In this document: in pieces, positions 28,952 to 37,691 of the stretch
Position numbering within the stretch: the first letter of the stretch is position 1
How the letters are laid out: every line of letters begins with the position of its first letter
Assembly: GCA_963721435.1 (NCBI GenBank)
Contig: CAVRJC010000005.1
Span: 429,927-493,926 of the forward strand
DNA length: 64,000 nucleotides
DNA from: CAVRJC01 sp963721435
Lineage (GTDB): Bacteria > Actinomycetota > Acidimicrobiia > IMCC26256 > DASPTH01
Direction: 5' to 3'
Notes under the pieces: model-generated
The model's input: the letters and a program-made list of their open reading frames with translations, nothing else
Database searches by the model: none
What the model was told of the DNA's origin: nothing
Position numbers and translations under genes: made by a program

Positions 28952-29503
28952 TCAGAACTGCACTTGCACGGGCTCGGTGTCGCCGGGCTCGGCGTCGAAG
29001 AAGTCGCGCTTGTCGAAGTTGAACATGCCCGCCAGGATCACGGTCGGGAACGACTGGATCTTGTTGTTGTAGTTGAGCACGCTGTCGTTGTAGAACTGCC
29101 GCGCGTACGCGACCTTGTCTTCCGTCGCAGTGAGCTCTTCCTGCAGCTGCAGGAAGTTCTGGTTGGCCTTGAGGTCGGGGTACGCCTCCGCGACCGCGAA
29201 CAGGCTCTTGAGCGCGCCGGTGAGCTGGTTCTCGGCTGCGGCCGACTGCGCCGGGCCTTGCGCGTTGATGGCGTTCGCACGCGCGTTGGTGACGGCCTCG
29301 AAGGTGCCGCGCTCATGGGCCGCGTAGCCCTTGACGGTCTCGATGAGGTTCGGGATGAGATCGTGACGGCGCTTGAGCTGCACGTCGATCTGCGACCACG
29401 CGTTGTCGACGCGGTTGCGGTTCCTGACCAGGCTGTTGTAACCGAGCCAGAAGAACAGCACCACGATCAGCACGATGGCGCCGATGATGATGGCAGGGGC
29501 CAC
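28952..29503 (-). CDS. LemA family protein
   Basis: A 183-residue membrane-anchored protein. One N-terminal segment is followed by the signature Y-N-S-L-V-R-x-R-N-R-V-D-N-A-W-S-Q-I-D-V, L-K-R-R-H-D-L-I-P-N-L and the C-terminal Y-N-x-x-I-Q-S-F-P. The long helices form a bundle. LemA proteins occur next to HtpX and are linked to envelope stress, but their biochemical role is unclear. A GTG start with GGAG eight bases upstream is used. Confidence 0.92.
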   Translation of the reverse strand: MAPAIIIGAIVLIVVLFFWLGYNSLVRNRNRVDNAWSQIDVQLKRRHDLIPNLIETVKGYAAHERGTFEAVTNARANAINAQGPAQSAAAENQLTGALKSLFAVAEAYPDLKANQNFLQLQEELTATEDKVAYARQFYNDSVLNYNNKIQSFPTVILAGMFNFDKRDFFDAEPGDTEPVQVQF

Positions 29504-29535
29504 AGGAGTCTCCTAGGTGTCTGGAGGACTTCCGA

Positions 29536-30645
29536 TCATACGGCCCGCCCTGCCGCCGACTCCGGCATGGGCGCGCCGGCGACGGCCTCTTCGTAGAGAC
29601 CGACGAAGCGCTCGGCGACCGCCACCATCGAGAACTTCCCGGCCCGCGCCCGGCCCGCGGCGACGAGCTGCGCCCGTCGCTCCGGGCGGTCGAGCAGCTC
29701 GGTGAGGACCTGACGGAGGCTCGCGGCGTCGCCGGGTGGCACCAGGACCGCCTCCACACCGCCGCGGGAGACGTCGCGGTAGCCGTCGATCTCGGAGGCG
29801 ACGAGCGCGGTGCCCGCCGCCATCGCCTCGAGCAGCACCAGCCCGAACGACTCGCCGTCGAGCGACGGGAAGCACGCGATCGTGGCACCGCGTAGCCGCG
29901 CCCGCTTCTCGGCGTCACTCACCCGGCCGAGCCACTCGACACGCGACACGCCCCTCCCTCTCAGCGCCGCGGTCTGTGGGCCGTCGCCGACGATCCACAG
30001 CTCCGCGTCGCGGTCGAGCTCCGCGAACGCGTCGAGCAGCACCTCGAGGCCTTTCCGCGGCTCGTGCCGGCCCACGAACAGGATGGCGGGCATGGGTGCC
30101 GGCCACGCGTCGCCGTCCGCGAACTCGGCGAGCTCGATGCCGTTGGGGACGATCTCGCAGCGGATGCCGAACGTGAGCTCCACGATGCGTTGCGCCTCGG
30201 CCGACACCGCGGTGCGGATCGCGAGCCGCTTGAGCAGCGCCTGCAACGGCGAGCGCAGCGTCTCGTACCAGCCGTTGCGCCCCTCGCTGGCCGAATGGAA
30301 CGTGCCGACCACGGGCACGGTCGTGCCCATCAGCGCCGCGTGGTTCGAGCCCGGCGTGAACGGCTCGTGGAGGTGGAGCACGTCGGGGCCGAAGCTGCGG
30401 ATCGCCTCGAGCGTGCGCCGCGCGACCGGGCGACCGGCGGCGATCGGCGCCACGGAGCCGTTGCTCGGCACGCGGGTGCTCGGCCCCACGGTCGTGATCC
30501 CCGGCTCGGGCGGTGGGCCGTCACAGGGGGCGATGATGCGCGCGTCGACGCCGAGCTCCCGCAGCGCGTGGGCGAGGCCGAGCACCTGCCCCTGCACGCC
30601 GCCGAACACCGACAGCGAGTACGGGCACGACAGCATCACCCGCAT
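29536..30645 (-). CDS. GT4 glycosyltransferase, PimA-like phosphatidylinositol mannosyltransferase
   Basis: A 369-residue GT-B enzyme. The N-terminal Rossmann half begins M-R-V-M-L-S-C-P-Y-S-L-S-V-F-G-G-V-Q-G-Q-V, close to the start of mycobacterial PimA (GGVQ-x-H/Q-V). The donor-binding half has F-V-G-R-H-E-P-R-K-G, and the E-x7-E motif is in E-S-F-G-L-V-L-L-E-A-M-A-A-G-T. PimA transfers the first mannose from GDP-Man to phosphatidylinositol on the cytoplasmic face. PatA- and PgsA-like genes lie upstream in the mycobacterial order, which supports the specific call. The ATG at 30645 is chosen because the family starts there. Confidence 0.85.
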   Translation of the reverse strand: MRVMLSCPYSLSVFGGVQGQVLGLAHALRELGVDARIIAPCDGPPPEPGITTVGPSTRVPSNGSVAPIAAGRPVARRTLEAIRSFGPDVLHLHEPFTPGSNHAALMGTTVPVVGTFHSASEGRNGWYETLRSPLQALLKRLAIRTAVSAEAQRIVELTFGIRCEIVPNGIELAEFADGDAWPAPMPAILFVGRHEPRKGLEVLLDAFAELDRDAELWIVGDGPQTAALRGRGVSRVEWLGRVSDAEKRARLRGATIACFPSLDGESFGLVLLEAMAAGTALVASEIDGYRDVSRGGVEAVLVPPGDAASLRQVLTELLDRPERRAQLVAAGRARAGKFSMVAVAERFVGLYEEAVAGAPMPESAAGRAV

Positions 30646-30666
30646 CGGCTTCCCATCCCTCCCACG

Positions 30667-30684
30667 CCTGCATATTGATGCAGG
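30667..30684. promoter_or_regulatory. Small palindrome upstream of the PimA-like gene
   Basis: CCTGCAT-ATTG-ATGCAGG is a perfect 7-bp inverted repeat, 22 bases upstream of the glycosyltransferase start. Its size and position suit an operator or an RNA hairpin in the leader. The rest of 30685-30857 shows no supportable gene. Confidence 0.35.
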
Positions 30685-30857
30685 TGAAGTCGCTCGGCCA
30701 GTCGGACGGTCATCCGGAATCTGTCGTAGCGGGATGGAATTCCTGCCCGACGGCGTTGTGGACCATGCGACGGCCTGTCCCCTGGCGAAGACCCTGCCCC
30801 CTTCGTTCGTGGGTCGATAGGCCGTCGCTGCTTCCCCGCTCCGGGCGGTGATCGCGG

Positions 30858-30974
30858 TCAGACGGGACGGAATGCCGCGGAGAGGGCGACGTCGGACGAG
30901 ATGGGCGCGCCGATGAGCATGGGCCCGATGTCGGTGCGGGACTCGATGCAGGGGTGTTCGCAGGTGTCTGCCAT
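30858..30974 (-). CDS. Possible 38-residue peptide gene
   Basis: An ATG at 30974 opens a frame of 38 residues ending M-L-I-G-A-P-I-S-S-D-V-A-L-S-A-A-F-R-P-V, with two cysteines near the start (T-C-E-H-P-C). The sequence looks protein-like rather than random and lies in an otherwise empty interval before the glycosyltransferase. No strong Shine-Dalgarno is visible. It could be a conserved leader peptide or a small regulator. Confidence 0.35.
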   Translation of the reverse strand: MADTCEHPCIESRTDIGPMLIGAPISSDVALSAAFRPV

Positions 30975-31046
30975 GCAGCGAGGGTAAACCCACGCGCAAT
31001 CGTGCTCCGACCTGCGATTTCATCAGTCGTCGTTCCGCCGTCAGCA

Positions 31047-31068
31047 CTTGTCCAAGAATTGGATCAAG
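31047..31068. promoter_or_regulatory. Near-palindrome upstream of the Flp pilin gene
   Basis: CTTGTCCAA-GAA-TTGGATCAAG is an almost perfect inverted repeat about 77 bases before the pilin start, in an AT-richer stretch than its surroundings. It could be an operator or part of the pilin promoter. No clear -10/-35 pair can be assigned. Confidence 0.3.
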
Positions 31069-31144
31069 CAGCGCGGGCCGTCCCGTCGATGACGTCCAGC
31101 AAGTGGGACGGGTACACAGCCGCCACAATCAGGATGGTGTCCGC

Positions 31145-31339
31145 ATGAACCTGTTCATATTGAAGACCTGGCTGGAGACGAAGCTCTCCAACGACGAGCG
31201 TGGAGCGAGCATGGTGGAGTACATCCTCCTCGTTGCTCTCATTGCTCTCGCCGTGATCGCTGCCGTCGTGTTCCTGCGCACGCAGGTGCAGAGCAAGTTC
31301 AGCGACGCGGGCAGCCAGCTGAGCAACAGCGGCACGTAA
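31145..31339 (+). CDS. Flp/Fap-type IVb pilin subunit
   Basis: A 64-residue pilin precursor. A charged leader ends at N-D-E-R-G, followed by the class IVb motif A-S-M-V-E-Y with the conserved Glu and Tyr. A hydrophobic stem (I-L-L-V-A-L-I-A-L-A-V-I-A-A-V-V-F-L) and a short polar tail complete it. Prepilin peptidase would cut after the glycine. The ATG at 31145 is chosen over an upstream in-frame ATG because it gives a normal leader length. No tad assembly genes are in the window; the prepilin peptidase at 1.9 kb is the only other pilus gene seen. A strong terminator follows. Confidence 0.9.
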   Translation: MNLFILKTWLETKLSNDERGASMVEYILLVALIALAVIAAVVFLRTQVQSKFSDAGSQLSNSGT

Positions 31340-31357
31340 CCGAATCCGGCACACGCG

Positions 31358-31390
31358 ACGTTGCCCCGCCTTCGGGCGGGGTTTCGTCGT
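31358..31390 (+). terminator. Intrinsic terminator after the pilin gene, copy 1 of a repeated hairpin family
   Basis: CGACG-TT-GCCCCGCC-TTCG-GGCGGGG-TTT-CGTCG forms a hairpin whose outer arms (CGACG/CGTCG) also pair. GCCCCGCC/GGCGGGG with a TTCG tetraloop is very stable, and TTT follows. The same sequence recurs near 38763, 39568, 40432 and 43546, always in plus orientation. Confidence 0.75.
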
Positions 31391-31992
31391 GAGCAGGGAT
31401 TCATCGTCGATCTCGAGACCGCGGCACGCCGAAGGTAGAGAGTCGCCCCTGGCGAACGAGCTCTGGCACCACCGAGACAACGTCAGCACCGGCGACGAGC
31501 ATGAACACCCGCGCAGCCGTAGAAGCACGGCTCACTGGACACGGCCGACGATCCACGTCGTGACCTACCGCCAGGGCCACACGAGCGTGTACGAGCTTCC
31601 CAACGAATACGAACTTGCCGGAGCGACCGGACAGCACTCTTCGCACCGCACTGTCGACGTCGACGCGCCTCCTCGAAGTACGCGGTGAGCGGCTGACCGC
31701 ACGGCTCCGCTCGTGCTTCCGCATGTTGACCTGGCAGACGCGAGAGAATGCGCACAGACGACGGCTGGGGTCGTCCCGCTTCATCCTGCCCGGAGCGCGG
31801 ACGACCACAGCCGTCGTCGTGACAGCAATACGTCTCCGCGACCGTTTTGGATTCCTCGAACACGCCGATCCGTCGCAGCCGATCTTCCTGCCAACTCCGC
31901 GTTCCGCGTTCGGCGAGGAAGCACGGCGGACTCAGTGAGGACTGACGAGGCGGTGACGGCCTCTGGCGATGCGCTGACCACCGCAGATGCGC
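31391..31992. other. 600-base stretch without a supportable gene
   Basis: Several overlapping frames of 99-135 codons exist on both strands, but none has a recognisable motif, good ribosome binding site or natural composition. A plus-strand piece near 31560-31680 (V-V-T-Y-R-Q-G-H-T-S-V-Y-E-L) looks protein-like and could be a decayed gene. Nothing firmer can be said. Confidence 0.4.
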
Positions 31993-32907
31993 CTACGCGC
32001 GGTCGGACGGCCAGTTGGGCTGCATCAGGTGCCAGTGCTCGGGCGCCTCGCGGATCATCGCCTCGAAGCGGTGCGCCAGCTCCTGGGTGATGCGGCTGAT
32101 GTCGTCGCGGATGCTGCCGGTGCGCTCGACGGGGATCGGTGGGCCGATGCGTGCCTCGCCGCGGCCGTCGGGCATGAAGTAGCAGCCCGTCGGGATGAGC
32201 GGCGCGCCGGAACGGAGCGCGAGCATCGCGGGACCCGCGGGCAACGTGGTGATCTCACCGAAGAACTCGACCTCGATGCCGTCGCCGGTGAGATCGCGAT
32301 CGCACAACAGGCAGATGGCCTCGTTGTTGCGCAGGGCCGCGAGCATCTCTGCGCCGGCGCGCGGCGACAGTGGCACCACGCGCATGCCGAGGGTCTCGCG
32401 CGTCGCGACGAACCAGTCGAACAGCTCGGGCGGCTCCAGCACCTCGGCCACCACACTGACCTTGTAGCCGCGCCCCGCGAGCCACGCGCCGGCGAAGTCC
32501 CAGCTTCCCAAGTGCGGCAACGCGAGCACGACGCCCGTCCCCGCGTCGATGCCGGCGGCGATGTGCTCCTCGCCGAGCCCGCGGAAGTGAGCCTGCACCC
32601 ACTCCGGCGACTCGTTCGGGAGCCGGAACAGCTCGTACCAGTAGCGACCGTACGAGTCGAACGTGGCCGTCACCGCGCGCTGCAGGGCGATGCCGCCGAA
32701 CTGCGGGCCGTAGACCCGGCGCAGGTTGCGCTCGACCTGCCGGCGCCGCTCGCGCATCAGCGCGGGCGCGAGTTGCGCGACGCCACGCGCGAGCGGAGCC
32801 GCAACCGTTCCCGGGACCACGCGGACGACTTCGGCGCCGGCTCGGTACGCGAGGTACGTGGCGTGGGCCACGCTTTCGTGCATCCGACCGGGGATGAGTG
32901 GCGACAC
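31993..32907 (-). CDS. LpxL/HtrB-like acyltransferase, PatA-like phosphatidylinositol mannoside acyltransferase
   Basis: A 304-residue membrane-associated acyltransferase. The catalytic H-x4-D is in L-P-H-L-G-S-W-D near residue 134-140, with C-D-R-D-L-T-G-D-G-I-E-V-E-F-F-G and P-A-G-P-A-M-L-A following as in the family. Mycobacterial PatA puts palmitate on the mannose of PIM1. It lies directly downstream of pgsA and upstream of the PimA-like gene, the mycobacterial order. The start may be the GTG at 32907 or the ATG at 32883; neither has a strong ribosome binding site. Confidence 0.85.
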   Translation of the reverse strand: MSPLIPGRMHESVAHATYLAYRAGAEVVRVVPGTVAAPLARGVAQLAPALMRERRRQVERNLRRVYGPQFGGIALQRAVTATFDSYGRYWYELFRLPNESPEWVQAHFRGLGEEHIAAGIDAGTGVVLALPHLGSWDFAGAWLAGRGYKVSVVAEVLEPPELFDWFVATRETLGMRVVPLSPRAGAEMLAALRNNEAICLLCDRDLTGDGIEVEFFGEITTLPAGPAMLALRSGAPLIPTGCYFMPDGRGEARIGPPIPVERTGSIRDDISRITQELAHRFEAMIREAPEHWHLMQPNWPSDRA

Positions 32908-32940
32908 CGTGGCAGCGTCGGATCGACGAGATCGACGGGC

Positions 32941-33666
32941 TCAGCGAGGACGCGGCGTGGCCGAGCGCCCGCCCGCCTCGCGCTCGGCGCGCGTCTGCGG
33001 CCGGTGGGCGGCCCACCATTGCGCCAGCCCTCCTGCGTGGGGCTCCTCGAGGTCGGCGCCGCGTGCGTGACGGGCGCGGCGGCGCCCGAGATCCGGCGTG
33101 GCCTGACGCCACACCATCACGAACCGCTGCACCGCGGTGAAGGCCGTGAGCACGAGCATCGCCCAGAGGACGGGCACGAGGATGTTGAACGCGAGGCCGA
33201 CGCCGAGGAGCACCAGGCGCTCGGCGCGCTCCATGAGCCCGCCGCGCGCGGTGAAGCCCAACGACTCGGCACGGGCGCGCTCGTAGGTGATGAGCATCGA
33301 CAGCGCGAGCACCGCGAGCACGAGCACCGGGAGGTACTTGCCCTCATCGGCGAGGTACCACGCGACGCCGATGAAGATCGCGGCGTCGGCGACTCGGTCG
33401 CACACCGAGTCGAAGAACGCGCCACGCGGCCCGGCCCGACCGCTCTGACGGGCAACCGACCCGTCGAGGATGTCGGGGAGACCGGTGAGGATGAGGCCGA
33501 TCACGCCGAGCACGAGATGGCCGTCCGCGATCGCGAACGCGGTCCCGACGGCGAAGGCAAGACCGATGATCGTGAGGCTGTCAGCCGTGATGCCGACACG
33601 GTGCAGGCCCCGACCGACGGGTTCGAGCCCTCGCTCGACATTGGCGCGCCAGCGACCGTCGAGCAT
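32941..33666 (-). CDS. pgsA: CDP-alcohol phosphatidyltransferase, PgsA-like phosphatidylinositol(phosphate) synthase
   Basis: A 241-residue integral membrane enzyme joining CDP-diacylglycerol to an inositol (phosphate) headgroup. The signature D-G-x2-A-R-x8-G-x3-D-x3-D is complete in D-G-S-V-A-R-Q-S-G-R-A-G-P-R-G-A-F-F-D-S followed by V-C-D. About six hydrophobic segments are visible, and the tail is basic. Its place before the PatA- and PimA-like genes supports the PI branch rather than phosphatidylglycerol. The ATG at 33666 is chosen as the family start. Confidence 0.88.
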   Translation of the reverse strand: MLDGRWRANVERGLEPVGRGLHRVGITADSLTIIGLAFAVGTAFAIADGHLVLGVIGLILTGLPDILDGSVARQSGRAGPRGAFFDSVCDRVADAAIFIGVAWYLADEGKYLPVLVLAVLALSMLITYERARAESLGFTARGGLMERAERLVLLGVGLAFNILVPVLWAMLVLTAFTAVQRFVMVWRQATPDLGRRRARHARGADLEEPHAGGLAQWWAAHRPQTRAEREAGGRSATPRPR

Positions 33667-33808
33667 TGTGCGTGGAGCCTCCGAGATCCTTTGGGCGAGA
33701 TCTTTGGGTCGCGGCCGAGGGTACCACCGGGTACCCGTCCGACCGGTGCTGCGTAGACTCCCGGCACACCACTGTGTGCGTGCGATCGCTGGACCTGGGG
33801 GGTTCGCG

Positions 33809-35830
33809 TTGGCTGCAAAGACGTACTCGACGGAGAAGATCCGCAATGTCGCCCTCGTGGGCCACGGCGGGGCGGGGAAGACCTCCCTCGCCGAGGCGCT
33901 CCTGTTCACCGCGGGCGCGACGTCGCGCCTCGGGAAGGTCGAGGACGGCAGCACCGTCACCGACTTCGACCCCGAAGAGGCCCGCCGCGGGATCTCGGTG
34001 TCGCTCGCGCTGGCGCCCTTCGAGTTCGAGGGCTGCAAGATCAACGTGATCGACACGCCCGGCTACGCCGACTTCGTGAGCGACGTCGCGGCCGCGCTGC
34101 GCGCCGCCGACCTCGCGGTGTTCCTCGTCTCCGCGGTCGAAGGTGTGGAGGTGCAGACCGAGATGGTGTGGCGCATGGCCGACGAGCTCGGGCTCCCCCG
34201 CGCCATCTTCGTGAACAAGCTCGACCGTGAGCGGGCGTCGTTCTCCCGCACCCTCGACGAGCTGAAGGCGAAGTTCGGTGCCGGTGTCGCGCCCCTGCAG
34301 CTCCCCATCGGCGACGAAGCCGACTTCCACGGTGTGGTCGAGCTGCTCAACGACGAAGCCGTCCTCTACGACAACGGCAAGGCCACCACCGGTCCGGTGC
34401 CCGCCGAGATGGAGGCCGAGGAGCACTCCGTGCACGACGCGCTGATCGAAGGCATCGTGGTCGGCGACGACGACCTCATGGAGCGCTACCTCGAAGACGA
34501 GAAGATCTCGATCGACGAGCTCGCCGCCGCGCTCGCGCAAGGCGTGAAGTCGGCGTCGGTGTTCCCCGTGCTGTGCGGGAGCGCGACCAAGCTCGTGGGC
34601 GTCGACCGCCTCGCGCACTTCCTGGCCGAGGAGGCCCCCGCGCCCGACGTGAGCGACGGCCAGCCGGTCGCGTTCGTGTTCAAGACGATCGTCGACCCCT
34701 ACGTCGGCCACGTGAACCTGCTGAAGGTGCTGCAGGGCACGATCAAGACCGACGCCACGCTGGTCAACGGGCGCACGATGGCCGAGCAGCGCCTCCATCA
34801 GCTCACGGTCATGCGCGGCAAGGATCAGGACCCGGTGCCCGAGGTGCCCGCCGGCGACATCGCGGCCGTTGCCAAGCTCGCCGACACCACGACCGGTGAC
34901 GTGCTCGGCGCGCGCGGCGCCGACCTCGCCGTCGACCCCTTCGACGCGCCGCAGCCCGTGCTCGCGGTCGCGATCCACGCCAAGGCCAAGAACGACGAGG
35001 ACAAGCTCGCCAACGCGCTGCACCGGCTCCTCGACGAAGATCCCGCGCTGCGCCTCGAGCGCAACCCGGAGACCCACCAGACCCTGCTGTGGGGCATGGG
35101 CGAGACCCATCTCGGCATCGCGCTGGAGCGGCTGCACCGGAAGCTCGGTGTCGAGGTCGAGACCGAAGTCGTCAAGGTCGCGTACCGCGAGACGATCACG
35201 GCGGAGGCCGAGGCCGAGGGCAAGTACAAGAAGCAGACCGGCGGCCACGGCCAGTTCGGCGTCGCGTTCGTGCGGGTCGAGCCGCTCCCGGCGGGCAGTG
35301 GCTTCGAGTTCGTCGACCAGATCGTCGGCGGCGCGATCCCCCGGCAGTTCATCCCCGCGGTCGAGAAGGGCGTCGCGGAGACCATGGAGCACGGCGGCGT
35401 GTTCGGGTTCCCCGTCGTCGACGTGAAGGTCACCTGCTTCGACGGCAAGTACCACAGCGTCGACTCGTCGGAGATGAGCTTCAAGATGGCGGGCTCGATC
35501 GGGTTCAAGGACGCGATGGCGAAGGCCTCGCCCACCCTGCTCGAGCCGATCAGCGAGCTCACCGTCATCGCCCCGGAGGCGAACCAGGGCGACATCATGG
35601 GCGACCTCAACGCCAAGCGCGGGCGCATCCAGTCGTCGGGCGCGATCGGGCGGGGCGAAGTGGAGATCGTGGCGTTCGTCCCGACGTCCGAGGTGCTGCG
35701 GTACGTCATCGACCTCCGCTCACTCACGGGCGGCCGTGGGCGCTTCAGCCTGCAGCACTCCCATTACGACCCGGTGCCGGCACACATGGTCGACAAGCTG
35801 CGCGCGCAGGCGGAGCCGGTCAAGGTCTGA
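33809..35830 (+). CDS. fusA2: Elongation factor G-like GTPase (EF-G2)
   Basis: A translational GTPase of about 673 residues. G1 is G-H-G-G-A-G-K-T-S, G2 region is R-R-G-I-S-V-S-L, G3 is D-T-P-G-Y-A-D-F and G4 is N-K-L-D-R-E. EF-G domains II-V follow, with the domain IV signature G-G-H-G-Q-F-G-V-A. The RGIT and DxPGH motifs of canonical EF-G are altered to RGIS and DTPGY, as in actinobacterial FusA2, which does not replace EF-G. A TTG at 33809 is the most likely start because GGGGGG lies six bases upstream and homology begins just after. It is divergent from pgsA. Confidence 0.9.
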   Translation: MAAKTYSTEKIRNVALVGHGGAGKTSLAEALLFTAGATSRLGKVEDGSTVTDFDPEEARRGISVSLALAPFEFEGCKINVIDTPGYADFVSDVAAALRAADLAVFLVSAVEGVEVQTEMVWRMADELGLPRAIFVNKLDRERASFSRTLDELKAKFGAGVAPLQLPIGDEADFHGVVELLNDEAVLYDNGKATTGPVPAEMEAEEHSVHDALIEGIVVGDDDLMERYLEDEKISIDELAAALAQGVKSASVFPVLCGSATKLVGVDRLAHFLAEEAPAPDVSDGQPVAFVFKTIVDPYVGHVNLLKVLQGTIKTDATLVNGRTMAEQRLHQLTVMRGKDQDPVPEVPAGDIAAVAKLADTTTGDVLGARGADLAVDPFDAPQPVLAVAIHAKAKNDEDKLANALHRLLDEDPALRLERNPETHQTLLWGMGETHLGIALERLHRKLGVEVETEVVKVAYRETITAEAEAEGKYKKQTGGHGQFGVAFVRVEPLPAGSGFEFVDQIVGGAIPRQFIPAVEKGVAETMEHGGVFGFPVVDVKVTCFDGKYHSVDSSEMSFKMAGSIGFKDAMAKASPTLLEPISELTVIAPEANQGDIMGDLNAKRGRIQSSGAIGRGEVEIVAFVPTSEVLRYVIDLRSLTGGRGRFSLQHSHYDPVPAHMVDKLRAQAEPVKV

Positions 35831-36038
35831 GCACGAACGCGCCGCGATCGACTGCCCCTCGTCGCGTTCGGGTCTCCCGGCGAGGTCGCGTCCGCGTCGT
35901 TCCGCCCCATCTGACTGACCCGCGCCACTTGCGCCGCGCCGGCTCGCGGGATCGGGACCAATTGCCCCTGGCAACGCGGCGCCCGGAGCGCGACACTTCG
36001 CAGCACGGGGCCTCGCCGGCGAGCGATGGGAGCCATCC

Positions 36039-36221
36039 ATGGCGGTACTGGATGTGCACGTGCAGGCATCGAGATTCGGGTTTCGCCTCGACGAGATCGA
36101 GGAGGACGGCCGGACACTCTGGAAGTGGCGACGCGGGACGGACGAGCGGTGGCCGGCGTTCCTCACCGAACGCGCCGCGCTCGAATGGATGCAGGATCAC
36201 ATGAGCCGCGCCCGCGGCTGA
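36039..36221 (+). CDS. Small hypothetical protein
   Basis: A 60-residue protein (start M-A-V-L-D-V-H-V-Q-A) with GGGAG upstream at good spacing. It contains G-F-R-L-D-E-I-E-E-D-G-R-T-L-W-K-W and a W-M-Q-D-H end. The natural composition and codon use support a real gene. No family is recognised. Nothing else is seen in 35831-36038. Confidence 0.55.
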   Translation: MAVLDVHVQASRFGFRLDEIEEDGRTLWKWRRGTDERWPAFLTERAALEWMQDHMSRARG

Positions 36222-36244
36222 CGCAGCGCGTTTCACACGCGAGG

Positions 36245-37585
36245 TCACTGCACGATGAACGTCGTGACCATGCCGAACATCCCGTTGTCACTCTCGGCGT
36301 GCGTGAGGATGTGGCAGTGCCAGGCCCACACTCCGACTTCGGTCGCGTGCACGAGGACGGTGTAGCGCTCGCCCGGCGCCACATTCAGCGTGTCGACGAG
36401 ATATGGGCTCGGCACCGCGAACCCGTCCTTGGCGATCACCAGCTGCGGCAGCCCGTGCAGGTGCATCGGGTGGATCTGCAGGCCCTCGTTCATGTACTGG
36501 ACTTCGACCCACTCGCCCTGCTTGGCGACCACGGGCGCGGTGCCCGGGAACGACTTGCCGTTGAGCGACAGGCCGATCACGCCCGCGTCGTTGAGGACCA
36601 TCGGCACCTCTTGCGAGACGGTGACGCCTGCGGGGAGCGGCTCGTCGCCGATGATGAACGCGCCCATCAGGCCGTCGGGCACCTGGTGCTCGGCGTGGTG
36701 ATGCGAGTGGTACATCCCGACCGCGGGCCCCTTGGCCACGAAGTCGTAGGTGAACTTCTCCCCTGGCTTCACCGGATCCTGGGTCACGTACGGCACGCCG
36801 TCCATCGCGTTCGGCACGTCGATGCCGTGGAAGTGGATGGCAGTCGACTGCGGAAGCTGGTTGTCGAGCACGACGCGCACGTGGTCGCCCGGCTGCACCT
36901 TCATCGTCGGGCCGGGGACGGTCCCGTTGTAGGTCCACGCCTGCACGACCTTGCCGGGCGACACCTCCCAGGCGGTGATCGCCGCGGTGAGGTCGAACTC
37001 CTTCGTGCCGTCCGCGAGCACCTTCGGCGCGAGGACCTGGGCCCCGACGCCCTTCGTGTTGGCGCCGCTCGTGAGCTGCGCGACGTAGGCGTCGACCGGC
37101 TTCTTCTGCGCGGCGTCGAGCTGATCGTTCGAAGCCGCCAGCGCCTTGTCGCTGGTAGCGCCGCCGAGACCGACGTGCAACATCGCGGTCATCCCCGCGT
37201 CGGCGTGCCCGGCGATCGCGCAGAACGCGGTGTACATGCCCGGCTCGAGCGACGACAGGTCGAGGCGCTCGCTCCCCCCTGGCGCGATGTCGGGCGTCTT
37301 GAGGCCGGTGCCCCTGATCTCGAGGTTGTGCGCAACGGTGCCGTCGTTCGTGACCGTCAGCGAACCACCCTCGTCGACCGCGATGATCGACGGGTCGATC
37401 GTGAACTCCGACAACGACACCGCGGTACCGGTCACCGCCGCCGCCGCGTCCTTGGCGTCGTTGCTGCGCACGAACGCCTGACCGGCGACGACGACCGCGG
37501 CGAACGCCAGGAGCATCGCAATGGTCGCGAACGCCCACGCCCCCGCACCCATTGCCTCGTCCCTCTTGTGCTTGCGTCGCGCCAC
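36245..37585 (-). CDS. Membrane-anchored multicopper oxidase with an extra N-terminal cupredoxin domain
   Basis: A 446-residue exported copper protein. An N-terminal anchor (about 15-38) precedes a cupredoxin domain with a complete type 1 site: H-N-L-E then C-x4-H-x4-M in F-C-A-I-A-G-H-A-D-A-G-M. A two-domain laccase/nitrite-reductase-like oxidase follows. Trinuclear-site motifs are H-F-H-G, H-S-H-H-H, H-P-M-H-L-H-G and H-C-H. The C-terminal type 1 site is H-C-H-I-L-T-H-A-E-S-D-N-G-M. Type 1 copper is in the second oxidase domain, as in two-domain laccases. The substrate (metal, phenol or nitrite) cannot be decided. A GTG start with GAGGGAG upstream is used. Confidence 0.85.
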   Translation of the reverse strand: MARRKHKRDEAMGAGAWAFATIAMLLAFAAVVVAGQAFVRSNDAKDAAAAVTGTAVSLSEFTIDPSIIAVDEGGSLTVTNDGTVAHNLEIRGTGLKTPDIAPGGSERLDLSSLEPGMYTAFCAIAGHADAGMTAMLHVGLGGATSDKALAASNDQLDAAQKKPVDAYVAQLTSGANTKGVGAQVLAPKVLADGTKEFDLTAAITAWEVSPGKVVQAWTYNGTVPGPTMKVQPGDHVRVVLDNQLPQSTAIHFHGIDVPNAMDGVPYVTQDPVKPGEKFTYDFVAKGPAVGMYHSHHHAEHQVPDGLMGAFIIGDEPLPAGVTVSQEVPMVLNDAGVIGLSLNGKSFPGTAPVVAKQGEWVEVQYMNEGLQIHPMHLHGLPQLVIAKDGFAVPSPYLVDTLNVAPGERYTVLVHATEVGVWAWHCHILTHAESDNGMFGMVTTFIVQ

Positions 37586-37691
37586 GATCGCTCCCTCTCG
37601 TCGAAGTCCGACGAGTCTGGACAACGGAACGACGCGCCAGGCAGGGCCAGAGGTCCCAATCAGGCCGGGCCGACGAGCGGGAGGTTTCTGC

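Noticed and set aside
31401..31863. Overlapping minus-strand frames of 126-135 codons after the pilin gene
   Set aside because: They overlap each other in different frames, run through the terminator or its flank, and have Arg/Ser-rich composition without motifs.
31987..33756. A 589-codon plus-strand frame
   Set aside because: It lies opposite the PatA-like and pgsA genes, which have clear catalytic motifs. The plus frame is Arg/His-rich and motif-free.
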